A stretch of 64,000 bases of DNA from Maritalea porphyrae (GCF_027213965.1 NZ_JAPWGX010000001.1:186001-250000); one strand, 5' to 3'; shown: positions 28,223 to 36,834, counted from the stretch's first letter. The notes: generated by a model not told the origin, from the letters alone. Numbers and translations are program-made.

Positions 28223-29620
28223 ATGTCCAAATCACGCACGCAATATGTTTGCCAGGCTTGTGGCAATGTCACCGGCAAATGGGCTGGACGTTGCGAAAGC
28301 TGCAGCGAGTGGAATTCCATTGTTGAAGAGCAAACCAACTCAGGTGTTGGCAGTGGTCCTAAATCTGCGGTTGCCTCTGGTCGTCCGGTCGAGCTGGTTG
28401 CGCTTTCTGGTTCCAGCGAAGATGCCAAGCGCGTTTGCACCAAAATCGCCGAACTTGACCGTGTAACCGGCGGCGGCTTTGTTGTCGGTTCTGCCATTTT
28501 GGTTGGTGGTGAGCCGGGGATCGGCAAATCAACAATTCTATTGCAAGCCGCCGCAGCCCTTGCCGACCAGGGTTTGAATGTTGTCTATTTTTCAGGTGAG
28601 GAAGCCATTGCCCAAGTGCGATTGCGTGCATCACGTTTGGGCGTCAACAATTCGCCCGTGCAGCTGGCCAGCGAAACCCACGTCGAGACCATTCTGGCGA
28701 CACTTGAATCTGCGGGCAAACCAGATCTTGTGATTATTGACTCTATCCAAACCCTATGGACCGAGCGCATCGACAGCGCGCCGGGCACTGTCACTCAAGT
28801 ACGTACCAGCGCGCAGGCAATGACACGTTTTGCCAAAAAGTCAGGCGCCGCGGTTGTTTTGGTGGGTCACGTCACCAAAGATGGCCAAATTGCTGGACCA
28901 CGTGTTGTAGAGCATATGGTTGATGCGGTTTTATATTTTGAAGGCGATGCTAGCCACAATTTCCGCATTTTGCGCGGCGTGAAGAATCGTTATGGCGCAA
29001 CGGACGAAATTGGCGTGTTCGAAATGGCGTCCGAAGGTTTACGCGAAGTCGCAAATCCATCCGCCCTATTTCTTGACCAACGCGACAAAGAAGCGTCCGG
29101 TTCTGCGGTTTTTGCAGGCATGGAAGGCACAAGGCCAGTTTTAGTTGAAATTCAAGCGCTTGTTTCCCCTTCACCACTTGGCACACCGCGCCGGGCGGTA
29201 GTCGGTTGGGATTCGGCCCGCCTATCGATGGTGCTGGCCGTATTGGAAACCCATTGCGGCGTTCGAATTGGCGCAAACGATATCTATTTAAACGTTGCAG
29301 GTGGTTTGAAGATTTCTGAGCCAGCCGCAGATTTGGCCGTTGCCGCTGCACTTGTGTCCTCATTAACGAATGCCCCCCTTCCCGCCGACGCGGTATATTT
29401 TGGTGAAGTGAGCCTTTCCGGTGGCGTGCGCCCAGTCTCGCACAGTCAAACGCGCCTCAAAGAAGCAAACAAGCTTGGATTTGGGTTGGCCGTCACCGCT
29501 TTTGGCAAAGAGAAAGACAAAGACGGGGCAATCGAAACGCGCCGATTTAAACAACTGGCGGATTTGGTGGCACAAATCGCATCCCGTGCAAAGCGCCCCA
29601 TTAACAAAGATGACGAGTGA
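28223..29620 (+). CDS. radA: DNA repair protein RadA
   Basis: 465 residues. It is a RecA-like ATPase that promotes branch migration in recombination. The domains in order are a zinc finger (CQACG...CESCSEW, residues 10-32), Walker A GEPGIGKST near residue 94, the RadA-specific KNRYG motif (near 254), and a C-terminal Lon-protease-like domain (GVRIGANDIYLNVAGGLK). It is the last gene of dnaB-alr-radA. Confidence 0.97.
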   Translation: MSKSRTQYVCQACGNVTGKWAGRCESCSEWNSIVEEQTNSGVGSGPKSAVASGRPVELVALSGSSEDAKRVCTKIAELDRVTGGGFVVGSAILVGGEPGIGKSTILLQAAAALADQGLNVVYFSGEEAIAQVRLRASRLGVNNSPVQLASETHVETILATLESAGKPDLVIIDSIQTLWTERIDSAPGTVTQVRTSAQAMTRFAKKSGAAVVLVGHVTKDGQIAGPRVVEHMVDAVLYFEGDASHNFRILRGVKNRYGATDEIGVFEMASEGLREVANPSALFLDQRDKEASGSAVFAGMEGTRPVLVEIQALVSPSPLGTPRRAVVGWDSARLSMVLAVLETHCGVRIGANDIYLNVAGGLKISEPAADLAVAAALVSSLTNAPLPADAVYFGEVSLSGGVRPVSHSQTRLKEANKLGFGLAVTAFGKEKDKDGAIETRRFKQLADLVAQIASRAKRPINKDDE

Positions 29621-29699
29621 ACGCTTGGCTTTATCGTCAATTGCGGTTAAATGAAATGCAAATTCGACCGCTGAGTTTTCGTGAGGGAATAGTCTTAGA

Positions 29700-30284
29700 A
29701 TGATTACCGCATTTGATATTGCCGTTGGCTTGATCGTTTTGGTTTCAGCCTTGTTGGCCACCATGCGGGGACTAACCCGCGAAATACTATCGCTTGCAAC
29801 ATGGGGTGGTTCTGCACTGTTTGCCTGGTGGATGTTTGCAAATAATCCAGATCTTGCACGCCAATATGTAGCGGAGCCATTGGTTGCAGACATTGCGACG
29901 GTCCTTGTGAGCTTTATTGTTGCGCTGATTGTGTTGCATCTGTTGACCATGTGGATCGCCGACCTTGTGGGCGACAGCAAAATTGGCCCACTCGATCGTT
30001 CGCTCGGGTTCATCTTTGGTGGTTTACGCGGCATTTTGATTGCTGTTGTGTTTGTAATTTTTGGTCAGTGGTTGTTCCAATCTGTGGTCAACGACTGGGG
30101 CAAAGAAAGCAAAACACTGCCTATGCTTTCACAGTTGGGCGAAGATTTGATCGCTGCCCTACCTGAAGATCTGGAAGATATGGTCAGCGAAACTCTGCGC
30201 GGGCGCTCCCCTCAACCCGAAGCTCCGGTTGTAGAGGGCACCGACGAATTGGAAGAAGAACTTCCAACCGAAACTTCGACCTAA
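29700..30284 (+). CDS. cvpA: CvpA family membrane protein
   Basis: 194 residues with four hydrophobic segments in the first 130 (FDIAVGLIVLVSALLATMRGLTREILSLATW is the family's typical start). CvpA was named for colicin V production and is linked to envelope homeostasis and purF expression. The C-terminal 40 residues are acidic and disordered. It lies 106 bp upstream of purF on the same strand. Confidence 0.93.
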   Translation: MITAFDIAVGLIVLVSALLATMRGLTREILSLATWGGSALFAWWMFANNPDLARQYVAEPLVADIATVLVSFIVALIVLHLLTMWIADLVGDSKIGPLDRSLGFIFGGLRGILIAVVFVIFGQWLFQSVVNDWGKESKTLPMLSQLGEDLIAALPEDLEDMVSETLRGRSPQPEAPVVEGTDELEEELPTETST

Positions 30285-30390
30285 TGGTCAAAGGTTTGTA
30301 AAAACCAGTCGGCTTGTTGACTCCATTGCCGCATGGGCGTAATCAGCCGACAAGCATTGCATGACAATGAAATGACATAGGTGGAAACCG

Positions 30391-31902
30391 TTGGCGCACT
30401 CCTCTCACCCGGCTGGCAATGCCAGCGAAAATGACGTTTTTGACCTTGAAGGTGACACGTTACATGAGGAGTGCGGTGTATTCGGCATCCTCCAACACAA
30501 AGACGCAGCGGCACTGACCGCGCTTGGTCTTCACGCTCTCCAACATCGCGGTCAAGAAGCTGCAGGTATCGTAACCTACGATGGCACACGCTTTCACTCT
30601 GAGCGGCGCATGGGCTTGGTGGGTGATCATTACACTGATCCCCAGATGCTCGAGAAGCTACCCGGCGATGTTGCTTTGGGTCACAATCGATATTCAACAA
30701 CTGGCGAAGTTGCGTTACGCAACGTGCAGCCATTGTTTGCCGAACTTAGTGTTGGCGGCATTGCGGTGGCGCACAATGGCAATTTCACCAATGCATTGAA
30801 ATTGCGTCGCGAGATCATCGCAAACGGTGCGATTTGCCAGTCCACATCAGATAGCGAAGTTGTGCTGCACCTGATTGCGCAATCCAAGAAAGAAGGCTCC
30901 GTCGCTCGCTTTGTGGAAGCGATTTCTCAGATGGAAGGCGGCTATGCCTTGATCGCCATGACCCGCACCAAAATTATGGGTGCTCGCGATCCATTTGGTA
31001 TCCGCCCACTCGTTTTGGGCGAACTGGACGGTGCCCCGATTTTGGCATCTGAAACCTGCGCTCTGGACATAATCGGCGCGAAGTTTGTGCGCGATGTTGA
31101 AAATGGCGAAGTCATTGTTTGTGAAAAGCAATCTGATGGCTCTGTGAAGATAACCTCTTCCAAACCGTTTGAAGCCAAACCAGAACGCGTTTGCTTGTTC
31201 GAATATGTTTATTTCGCCCGCCCTGATTCATTTGTTGCGGGGCGCTCGGTTTATAATGTGCGCAAAGCCATGGGCCGCAACTTGGCCCGCGAGGCGCCTG
31301 TGCAAGGCGATGTTGTGGTGCCTGTGCCAGATGGCGGCACCCCAGCTGCAATCGGGTACGCACAAGAAAGCGGTATCCCGTTTGAATTGGGCATCATCCG
31401 CAACCACTATGTGGGTCGGACCTTTATTGAACCAAGCCAGCAAATTCGCGCCTTTGGGGTGAAGCTGAAGCACTCCGCCAACCGCGGCCAATTGGATGGC
31501 AAGCGCGTGATATTGGTGGATGATTCAGTGGTGCGTGGCACAACGTCTACCAAGATTGTGCAATTGGTGCGCGATGCGGGTGCCAGCGAAGTGCACTTGG
31601 TCGTGGCCAGCCCAAAAATCACCCATTCAGATTATTACGGCATTGATACGCCAGATCCTGAAAAGCTATTGGCTAATCAATACACAGACCATGATGAAAT
31701 GTGTAAGTTTATCGGCGCCGATTCTTTGCATTTCTTATCTGTTGATGGGCTATATGATGCGGTGGGCGGTGCGCCTCGCGATCCGAAAAACCCTCAGTTT
31801 ACTGACCATTATTTCACCGGAGAGTACCCTACTCGTCTGGTCGATTTAGAAGCGGAAAACGGCAAACTGAAACAAACTTCCATGCTGCGAGAGGCTGGCT
31901 AA
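30391..31902 (+). CDS. purF: Amidophosphoribosyltransferase
   Basis: 503 residues from a TTG at 30391 with AGGTGG upstream; the nearby ATG is out of frame. PurF commits PRPP to purine synthesis using glutamine. The N-terminal nucleophile is Cys28 (HEECGVFG), so a 27-residue propeptide must be removed. The phosphoribosyltransferase domain shows VILVDDSVVRGTTS near residue 370. It probably shares transcription with cvpA. Confidence 0.96.
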   Translation: MAHSSHPAGNASENDVFDLEGDTLHEECGVFGILQHKDAAALTALGLHALQHRGQEAAGIVTYDGTRFHSERRMGLVGDHYTDPQMLEKLPGDVALGHNRYSTTGEVALRNVQPLFAELSVGGIAVAHNGNFTNALKLRREIIANGAICQSTSDSEVVLHLIAQSKKEGSVARFVEAISQMEGGYALIAMTRTKIMGARDPFGIRPLVLGELDGAPILASETCALDIIGAKFVRDVENGEVIVCEKQSDGSVKITSSKPFEAKPERVCLFEYVYFARPDSFVAGRSVYNVRKAMGRNLAREAPVQGDVVVPVPDGGTPAAIGYAQESGIPFELGIIRNHYVGRTFIEPSQQIRAFGVKLKHSANRGQLDGKRVILVDDSVVRGTTSTKIVQLVRDAGASEVHLVVASPKITHSDYYGIDTPDPEKLLANQYTDHDEMCKFIGADSLHFLSVDGLYDAVGGAPRDPKNPQFTDHYFTGEYPTRLVDLEAENGKLKQTSMLREAG

Positions 31903-31905
31903 TTC

Positions 31906-32640
31906 ATGTCTGACAACAAAGATTTGGCTAATCGCGTCATCCTGATTACTGGCGCATCGCGCGGCATTGGATATTTTACCGCAATTGAAGCGGCGAAGCG
32001 CGGCGCGCATATTATTGCTGTCGCCCGCACTATTGGCGGTTTGGAAGAGCTGGACGACGAAATCCAAGCGGTTGGTGGTTCTGCCACCCTTGTGCCCCTC
32101 GACATTGCTGATGGCGACAAGATCGACCAAATGGGTGGATCGATTTTTGAACGTTGGGGCAAGCTTGACGGTCTCATTGCCAATGCGGGTTTGTTGGGCA
32201 TTATCAGCCCGGTTCCGCACATTTCCCCCAAGGAAGTAAAGAATGTTTTCGACGTCAATGTGATCGCCAATTTCCGGCTTTTGCGTTCGCTTGATCCTTT
32301 GCTGCGTGCATCCGACGCTGGTCGAGCGGTCTTTGTGTCCTCTTCTGCTGCTGAGACGGGCAAACCATTTTGGGGCCTTTATGGTGCCACCAAAGCGGCG
32401 GTGAATGCGATGACGGCGTCTTATGCTGGCGAAATGGAAAGCTCCACCGTTAATGCAAATGTGTTCTATCCCGGTGCGGTGCGCACGGGCATGCGCGCAA
32501 AAGCTGTTCCAGGTGAAGACGCTTCTACATTGCCACACCCGCGTGAAATCGCGCCTAAATTGATCGATATGGTTGTTCCTGAAAACCAAATGAACGGGCA
32601 GATTTTCGACATTCGCACAAATGCTTATCGGCCATTATGA
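31906..32640 (+). CDS. SDR family oxidoreductase
   Basis: 244 residues, Rossmann fold. The NAD(P) motif TGASRGIG is at residues 15-22, NAG at about 92-94, the catalytic serine in VSSSAAETG and Tyr-x3-Lys in YGATK. This type is often annotated YciK-like. The substrate is not predictable. It starts 3 bp after purF and overlaps the next small gene by ATGA. Confidence 0.9.
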   Translation: MSDNKDLANRVILITGASRGIGYFTAIEAAKRGAHIIAVARTIGGLEELDDEIQAVGGSATLVPLDIADGDKIDQMGGSIFERWGKLDGLIANAGLLGIISPVPHISPKEVKNVFDVNVIANFRLLRSLDPLLRASDAGRAVFVSSSAAETGKPFWGLYGATKAAVNAMTASYAGEMESSTVNANVFYPGAVRTGMRAKAVPGEDASTLPHPREIAPKLIDMVVPENQMNGQIFDIRTNAYRPL

Positions 32641-32795
32641 AGCGCTTTGGGTTCGTCTTTGGTGGCGTGATCCTTTTGTGTCTTGGTATTTGGCTGGGCA
32701 TGCATATTGAGCGGTGGTTGATTGTTGATTCCTGTCTTGATGGTGGCGGTGCGATCAATATTGAGCGCGGCTTTTACAATTGTGTATTTGAATAA
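32637..32795 (+). CDS. 52-residue membrane microprotein
   Basis: A short frame whose ATG overlaps the SDR stop (ATGA at 32637-32640), a sign of translational coupling. Residues about 4-23 are one transmembrane helix (FGFVFGGVILLCLGIWLG). A short outside part follows, with SCLDGGGAINIERGFYNC containing Cys33 and Cys49. The CLDGGG...GFxxC pattern resembles small conserved proteins I have seen in Rhizobiales, but I cannot name the family. It would be missed by gene callers with a 60-residue cutoff. Confidence 0.6.
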   Translation: MKRFGFVFGGVILLCLGIWLGMHIERWLIVDSCLDGGGAINIERGFYNCVFE

Positions 32796-32796
32796 A

Positions 32797-33561
32797 TCAA
32801 CGGCTTTCGTACCGGCAAACTTGCATATCTAAGACCGTTTCTGAGGGTACATCATTGCCATTCAAACCAATCTCACGATAGGTGCGCGCTTCGCGCATTA
32901 AAGTGGGCACAACGTCGCTCACATCCAGCTTGGCGGCCCATTCCACATCTTCAACAAACCCGCGTTCGATTAGTTCTTTGCCAGATAGACAATCAGCAAG
33001 GCTGTCATATAAGTTTCCAGCAAGGGATTGGAATGAGGCAACAGCAAGTTTTGCTTCGGCACTCAAGTCCCACCCATCGCTGAAATAAGAAGCGATTGCA
33101 CCTGCGGCGACCCAATCTTCAAATGCCGGGCGCAATGTGCCGTCTGTTTGCCAACGTTCGCCTGCTGCTACAATGATCACATTCTCGCCCAAGCGCTGTG
33201 CGACTTCTGTGACGGATTTTGCATTGCGCAACGCGCCGCTCAACACATGTTTTTGGCGCGCAAACAGCGTCAGGTTGGAGCCATTTGGCGAGGGCAAGAC
33301 AATGCGTTGCCCCTCTGTTAGCTGGTTCAACGAAGGTGGCGAAAGCGACAGACCTTGCCCTTTTCGCTTGCCAACAATTTGTAAATCCAGCAATTGCGCA
33401 AAGCGTTTTGCCCCGTCGCGCAACCCAAATGGGTAGACGGTTGCCCCGCGTGAACAAGCCACGCTGAGGGCTGACGAAAAGCTGAGGCAATCAACAATCA
33501 CCGCCGTTTGCGCGTCAGCGTCGAGCGCCCGTTCGCCCCACTCAACGTGCACACGGGCCAT
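32797..33561 (-). CDS. 2-phosphosulfolactate phosphatase family protein (ComB-like)
   Basis: 254 residues. The ComB fold is recognisable: VIVDCLSFSSALSVACSRGATVYPF at residues about 22-46, LPSPNGSNLT near 89, and AAGERWQTDGTLRPAFEDWVAAGAI near 131-155. ComB hydrolyses 2-phosphosulfolactate in coenzyme M or sulfolactate pathways. Bacteria without coenzyme M often carry homologues of uncertain substrate. Nothing nearby suggests sulfonate metabolism. It starts 1 bp after the LysE gene, so the two form an operon. Confidence 0.8.
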   Translation of the reverse strand: MARVHVEWGERALDADAQTAVIVDCLSFSSALSVACSRGATVYPFGLRDGAKRFAQLLDLQIVGKRKGQGLSLSPPSLNQLTEGQRIVLPSPNGSNLTLFARQKHVLSGALRNAKSVTEVAQRLGENVIIVAAGERWQTDGTLRPAFEDWVAAGAIASYFSDGWDLSAEAKLAVASFQSLAGNLYDSLADCLSGKELIERGFVEDVEWAAKLDVSDVVPTLMREARTYREIGLNGNDVPSETVLDMQVCRYESR

Positions 33562-33562
33562 T

Positions 33563-34180
33563 TTAGTGCGCCCGCAGCCCGATCACGATGGCGGCAGTGC
33601 CGATCAGCGCGGCGGCGGTGCGGTTCATGATTTTATAAACGCGCGAAGACTTAAGCCATTCGCGCGCGCCTGATGCCAGTAACGCATATGGTGTCAAAAC
33701 CGTCACAAGAATAAAGAATGTCGCCACAACAACGATTGAAAGTTCACCCGCGCCGTACGCGCTCAAGTCCAAAAGCACCGGCACCAGTGCCAAATAGAAG
33801 AACATTGGCTTGGGATTGCCCATGGTGATCAAATAACCGTTTAGCATGGATGCAAAACCAGAGCGTTTGGACGACCCTTCATCGGCTTTGAGTTCGGATG
33901 TGTTGGTCCAAAACTTCCACGCCAAAAACAAGAGATAAGCAACGCCGATATAGCGAATAACGGTAAACGCTTCCGCATAGAGTTCACTAATGGCGGCGAG
34001 CCCCAAAACGGCCATCACCAACCATGTTGTATCGCCAAATGCAATCCCGATGATCATCGGCATCGCGCGTTTTAAGCCGCCACCAAGGGCCGTGCCAATC
34101 AGCGCCATAACGCCAGGGCCAGGAATGGCCACTGCAATAGCAAGCGCAATACAATATGTCGCAAGGGTTGCGAATGTCAT
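33563..34180 (-). CDS. LysE family amino-acid exporter
   Basis: 205 residues from the ATG at 34180 (MTFATLATYCIALAIAVAIPGPG); the open frame continues to a TTG at 34243 without a better site. About six membrane helices and the family motif PGPGVMALIGTALGGG are present. LysE/RhtB proteins export amino acids or homoserine-like compounds. The gene leads a two-gene unit with the ComB-like gene. A second member of the family lies 1.3 kb away at 35506-36105. Confidence 0.88.
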   Translation of the reverse strand: MTFATLATYCIALAIAVAIPGPGVMALIGTALGGGLKRAMPMIIGIAFGDTTWLVMAVLGLAAISELYAEAFTVIRYIGVAYLLFLAWKFWTNTSELKADEGSSKRSGFASMLNGYLITMGNPKPMFFYLALVPVLLDLSAYGAGELSIVVVATFFILVTVLTPYALLASGAREWLKSSRVYKIMNRTAAALIGTAAIVIGLRAH

Positions 34181-34270
34181 TTGAGGAACCTCGAAATGGG
34201 ATGGTAAAGCACGAACCTTAGGCTTGGTGGAGATTTTGGTCAATCGCGTTTATGGCACCTGCGGGTTTGC

Positions 34271-34373
34271 CTCCGCCGAACTTTCTTCGCGGAGCTGATC
34301 GAGTTTGCAAGGCGCGAGGCGGTTTTTCGTCTCGAATAGGGTAGTGAATGAGGAGACGTAAAACGCCTCGCGC
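34271..34373. repeat. Two adjacent hairpins, one long
   Basis: A 6-bp-plus hairpin at 34271-34294 (CTCCGC / GCGGAG) is followed by a long one. Its arms, 34312-34333 and 34353-34373, pair over about 20 bp with one bulged G and one mismatch (GCGCGAGGCG / CGCCTCGCGC at the base), around a 19-nt loop. It could be a mobile miniature element, a small RNA or a terminator of unknown parentage. The rest of 34181-34758 shows nothing I can support. Confidence 0.6.
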
Positions 34374-34758
34374 AAATGACCGCTGCACGAATTGATTTCA
34401 ACCCGGGGTGCTAAACCCTTTTATCCCCTTACCAACGCCACAGAGCCGTGATGAAGCATTGACTGCTCGGCCTGTCAAAAGTTTCGGATGGTCATCAAAC
34501 CACCAGCGGTTTACGGTTATCCTCGGTGTCGGACTGGTCAAATTCAATTCGTGCGAACAACAAACGTCTTGTTGCTCAGCCATCCCCTGAGTTTTGAACT
34601 TTAGCCGTTCCTGCGCACATTTTAAGTGAGCAGATTATGGGCCTCTGTTCGCCGCCCCTCACTCGTCAGTGATCTGCACGGCTTCAAACTCAGGTGCGAT
34701 AATATTGGCATGTGTTTTCTGGGGGAGGATAAGTTTTTTCGTATTTGAGCTGAAATGG

Positions 34759-35001
34759 CCCCGCATCAAGTGCGGGGCGGTACGGGCGGGAAATGTGGTT
34801 TCAACGTGCGCTGTCTCTCCCATGATGCAAACTTGCGCATTGCCCTCATCCTGAGCTTGTCGAAGGATGAACCGCACAGCACAGCATTCATGGTTCGACA
34901 GGCTCTCCATGAGGTTGGGTGTTGCGTTTGGATCATTAGACGCCGCATCAAGTGTGGGTGATGTGGTTTCAACTTGCACCGTCCCGCACTTGATGCGGGA
35001 C
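34759..35001. repeat. Cluster of CTTGA/TCAAG-loop palindromes
   Basis: Three hairpins share one loop type. They lie at 34759-34777 (CCCCGCA, TCAAG, TGCGGGG), 34943-34957 (CCGCA, TCAAG, TGTGG) and 34981-35001 (GTCCCGCA, CTTGA, TGCGGGAC). The first two are each followed by a similar stretch containing ATGTGGTTTCAAC, so they are diverged direct copies. The third is inverted. Confidence 0.65.
34846..34914. repeat. Inverted repeat pair with TTCGACA core
   Basis: TCATCCT / AGGATGA closes a loop containing GAGCTTGTCGAA (34846-34870). About 20 bp on, TTCGACAGGCTC (near 34892-34907) is its near-perfect inverse. This core is known as a common intergenic repeat in many proteobacterial genomes. Confidence 0.6.
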
Positions 35002-35083
35002 CACACTGCAGCACAACGGGTTCGGCCCTGCACTTGGTGGGCAAAGCAATCATTGAACAGCCAACACTACCACTCCCCCGCGC

Positions 35084-35181
35084 GTCATCCCGGATATCGG
35101 CAGAGATCCAGGAGAGAACATCCTTAGGAAAGGCACTCTTGGTTTGCTCCGGCCTGGATCCCTGCCTACACAGGGATAACG
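35084..35181. repeat. Inverted repeat pair (GATCCAGG type)
   Basis: The left arm from 35084 ends in GATCCAGG at 35105-35112. The right arm starts CCTGGATC at 35153-35160 and continues CTGCC...GGGATAAC, the rough inverse of the left arm. A 40-bp unique core separates them. Confidence 0.6.
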
Positions 35182-35253
35182 GGCAGGAAGTAATCTTGCG
35201 CATTGCCCTCGTCTTTGCCTCGCTCGTCAACTTCTTCCATATCCCTCTCGTCA

Positions 35254-35368
35254 CCCTCGGGCTTGACCCGAGGGTCCATGATGAATCGGAATGGGGTAAA
35301 GCTGCCTGAATACCACCAAAGCTGAAACAAGCAGCACAGCCAAATGGATCCCCGGGTCAAGCCCGAGG
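35254..35368. repeat. REP-like palindrome pair, copy 2
   Basis: Left hairpin 35254-35274 is CCCTCGGG, loop CTTGA, CCCGAGGG, perfect. The right hairpin near 35350-35368 is the inverse form with a TCAAG loop. The outer flanks CGTCA and ATGACG also match in inverse orientation. Spacing is about 75 bp. The core between the arms is unrelated to that of the copy at 48435-48548, while the arms are nearly the same. Confidence 0.7.
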
Positions 35369-35505
35369 ATGACGATGGAGGAACTAAGCATGTGTGAAAG
35401 TGATAGTCAGGCTGCCGTCATCAATTCTTGTGATGCCACATCCAAAAAATGAATTTCTCAAGCCGCTAAACTCGTGTCAGCATGAGGAACAACGGAGACA
35501 GCAAA

Positions 35506-36105
35506 ATGCTCTTAGGCTTCATCATTGCGACCATCGTCATCACCCTTTCACCGGGCCCATCGATTATTCTGCTGCTGGTCGTCAGCCTCAGACGTGGGGC
35601 AATGGCGGGGATAAAGTACAGCGCCGGGGTGATTTCCGCCGATACAATTCTGATTTCGCTTAGCTTGTTGGGCCTTGGGGCGTTGATGCAAAGTTCGGTT
35701 TTGCTGTTTAACGCGGTGAAATGGGCGGGCATTGCATATTTGATTTATCTTGGGATCAAGCAATTGCGGGCGAGCGCAGATGTGGATGTTGCGGCAGCTG
35801 AAGTGTCAGCTTCACCCTACTTGCAAGGGCTGGGCACCACGCTGCTCAACCCAAAAGCCATCGGTTTTTTTGTGGCCTTCTTCCCGCAGTTTATTGACCC
35901 CAACCAAGCCTTTTGGCCGCAATTGATGTTGCTGGGGCCTTTGTTCCTGAGCATGGTGTTTGTGATGTTTTCCATAATCGCCGTTTTGGCATCGCACACC
36001 AAACTGCTGTTTGAAAGCCGTGGCGGACAGCAAACCTTGAAGTTTGGTTCGGCGTTTGGGTTGATCGGCAGTGGATTTGCGGCAGCGTTTGCACAGCGGG
36101 TTTGA
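35506..36105 (+). CDS. LysE family amino-acid exporter (second copy)
   Basis: 199 residues from the ATG at 35506, with GGAG 8 nt upstream; an in-frame ATG at 35482 lacks this. It has about six helices and the motif LSPGPSIILLLVVSLRRGAMAG. It is clearly diverged from the copy at 33563-34180, so not a recent duplicate. It converges on the DJ-1/PfpI gene, with the der remnant between them. Confidence 0.88.
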   Translation: MLLGFIIATIVITLSPGPSIILLLVVSLRRGAMAGIKYSAGVISADTILISLSLLGLGALMQSSVLLFNAVKWAGIAYLIYLGIKQLRASADVDVAAAEVSASPYLQGLGTTLLNPKAIGFFVAFFPQFIDPNQAFWPQLMLLGPLFLSMVFVMFSIIAVLASHTKLLFESRGGQQTLKFGSAFGLIGSGFAAAFAQRV

Positions 36106-36138
36106 GGCCCCCCAAACTAGATTTCGGCAAAAACCCAG

Positions 36139-36259
36139 CCTAAAACCACTTCGCTTTTTCCTATCGTGATAAGGATTATAGCCACCGCGTAGCCACATGC
36201 GGATGGGGACGCCAGCCAAATTGAAGGCTTCTCCGTAGACAGTTGGTCAGGTAGCGTTC
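36139..36259 (-). pseudogene. Decayed duplicate of the 3' end of der
   Basis: About 120 bp matching the last 40 codons of der (36917-37037) at roughly nine bases in ten, in the same orientation, with two compensating single-base indels that break the frame. A recognisable [11 protein letters not shown]...NPYHD remains in one frame. The match stops at 36259/36260, inside the 3' end of the DJ-1/PfpI gene, whose stop codon and last residues are read from the der-derived bases in another frame. Confidence 0.85.
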
Positions 36260-36834
36260 AGATCTGACCCAAATTCAGCGGCCATCATGGCTTTGAATTG
36301 CGCGATTGTACTTTGATCCATGCCAATACTATCGTAGACGGCGGCGGCAAAGCTTACGGGAGCGGTGCCGGGGGCAGTTATAATACGGTTCGCTGAGACT
36401 GCGGACGGGCTTTTGAGGTAGTGTTCAGTCCCCGCATAGTCCCGTGCATTTTGAGTGAGATAATCTGGATCATTAGACGTGTGCGGCCCCTCATTTAGCA
36501 GGCCAGCACGCGCCAGCGCGAGGGTTCCGCCACAAATTCCAGCGACCACAGTCCCACTAGAGTGTTGTTGGTTGAGCAGGTTTCGGATATCCGGCGATTG
36601 ATCCGTCGTCCAGATCATACCACCTACAACAACAAGTGCGTCTGGTTGCCAGTCTTGCAAGTTGTCTAGGTTTTCAGAAACCTGTGCGCCTAAGCCGCCT
36701 TGCGAGCGGACTTGTCCGGCAACTGGAGTGAAATATTGAACTTCAATCCCGTAAAACGGGCCTGCGGTTCCGCCAATTAGGGCATATTCCCAATCAGCAA
36801 AACCTTGGGTGAGCAATAAGGCAATTTTAGACAT
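36247..36834 (-). CDS. DJ-1/PfpI family protein
   Basis: 195 residues from the ATG at 36834; a GTG at 36861 is the alternative. It has a class I glutamine-amidotransferase-like fold. The nucleophile elbow is AGICGGTLALA near residue 100, with LVVVGGMIW before it. This family includes glyoxalase III-like hydratases, ThiJ and YajL deglycases; the exact role is unclear. It stands alone between the der remnant and intact der. Its C-terminal four residues come from the duplicated der segment, so the original C-terminus may have been lost. Confidence 0.85.
   Translation of the reverse strand: MSKIALLLTQGFADWEYALIGGTAGPFYGIEVQYFTPVAGQVRSQGGLGAQVSENLDNLQDWQPDALVVVGGMIWTTDQSPDIRNLLNQQHSSGTVVAGICGGTLALARAGLLNEGPHTSNDPDYLTQNARDYAGTEHYLKSPSAVSANRIITAPGTAPVSFAAAVYDSIGMDQSTIAQFKAMMAAEFGSDLNAT

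Noticed and set aside
31846-32589. A 247-codon minus-strand frame opposite the SDR gene
   Set aside because: It is the complement of a clear SDR fold with intact motifs, so it is a shadow.
34759-35368. A CRISPR array
   Set aside because: The repeats differ in sequence and orientation and the spacing is irregular; there is no uniform repeat-spacer unit and no cas gene.
33563-36105. A recent tandem duplication of the LysE gene
   Set aside because: The two proteins share family motifs but differ at most positions and face opposite ways.
35812-36219. A minus-strand frame containing a Der-like C-terminal segment
   Set aside because: Only the first part is der-derived; the rest is antisense to the LysE gene. 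I list the segment as a pseudogene fragment instead of a gene.
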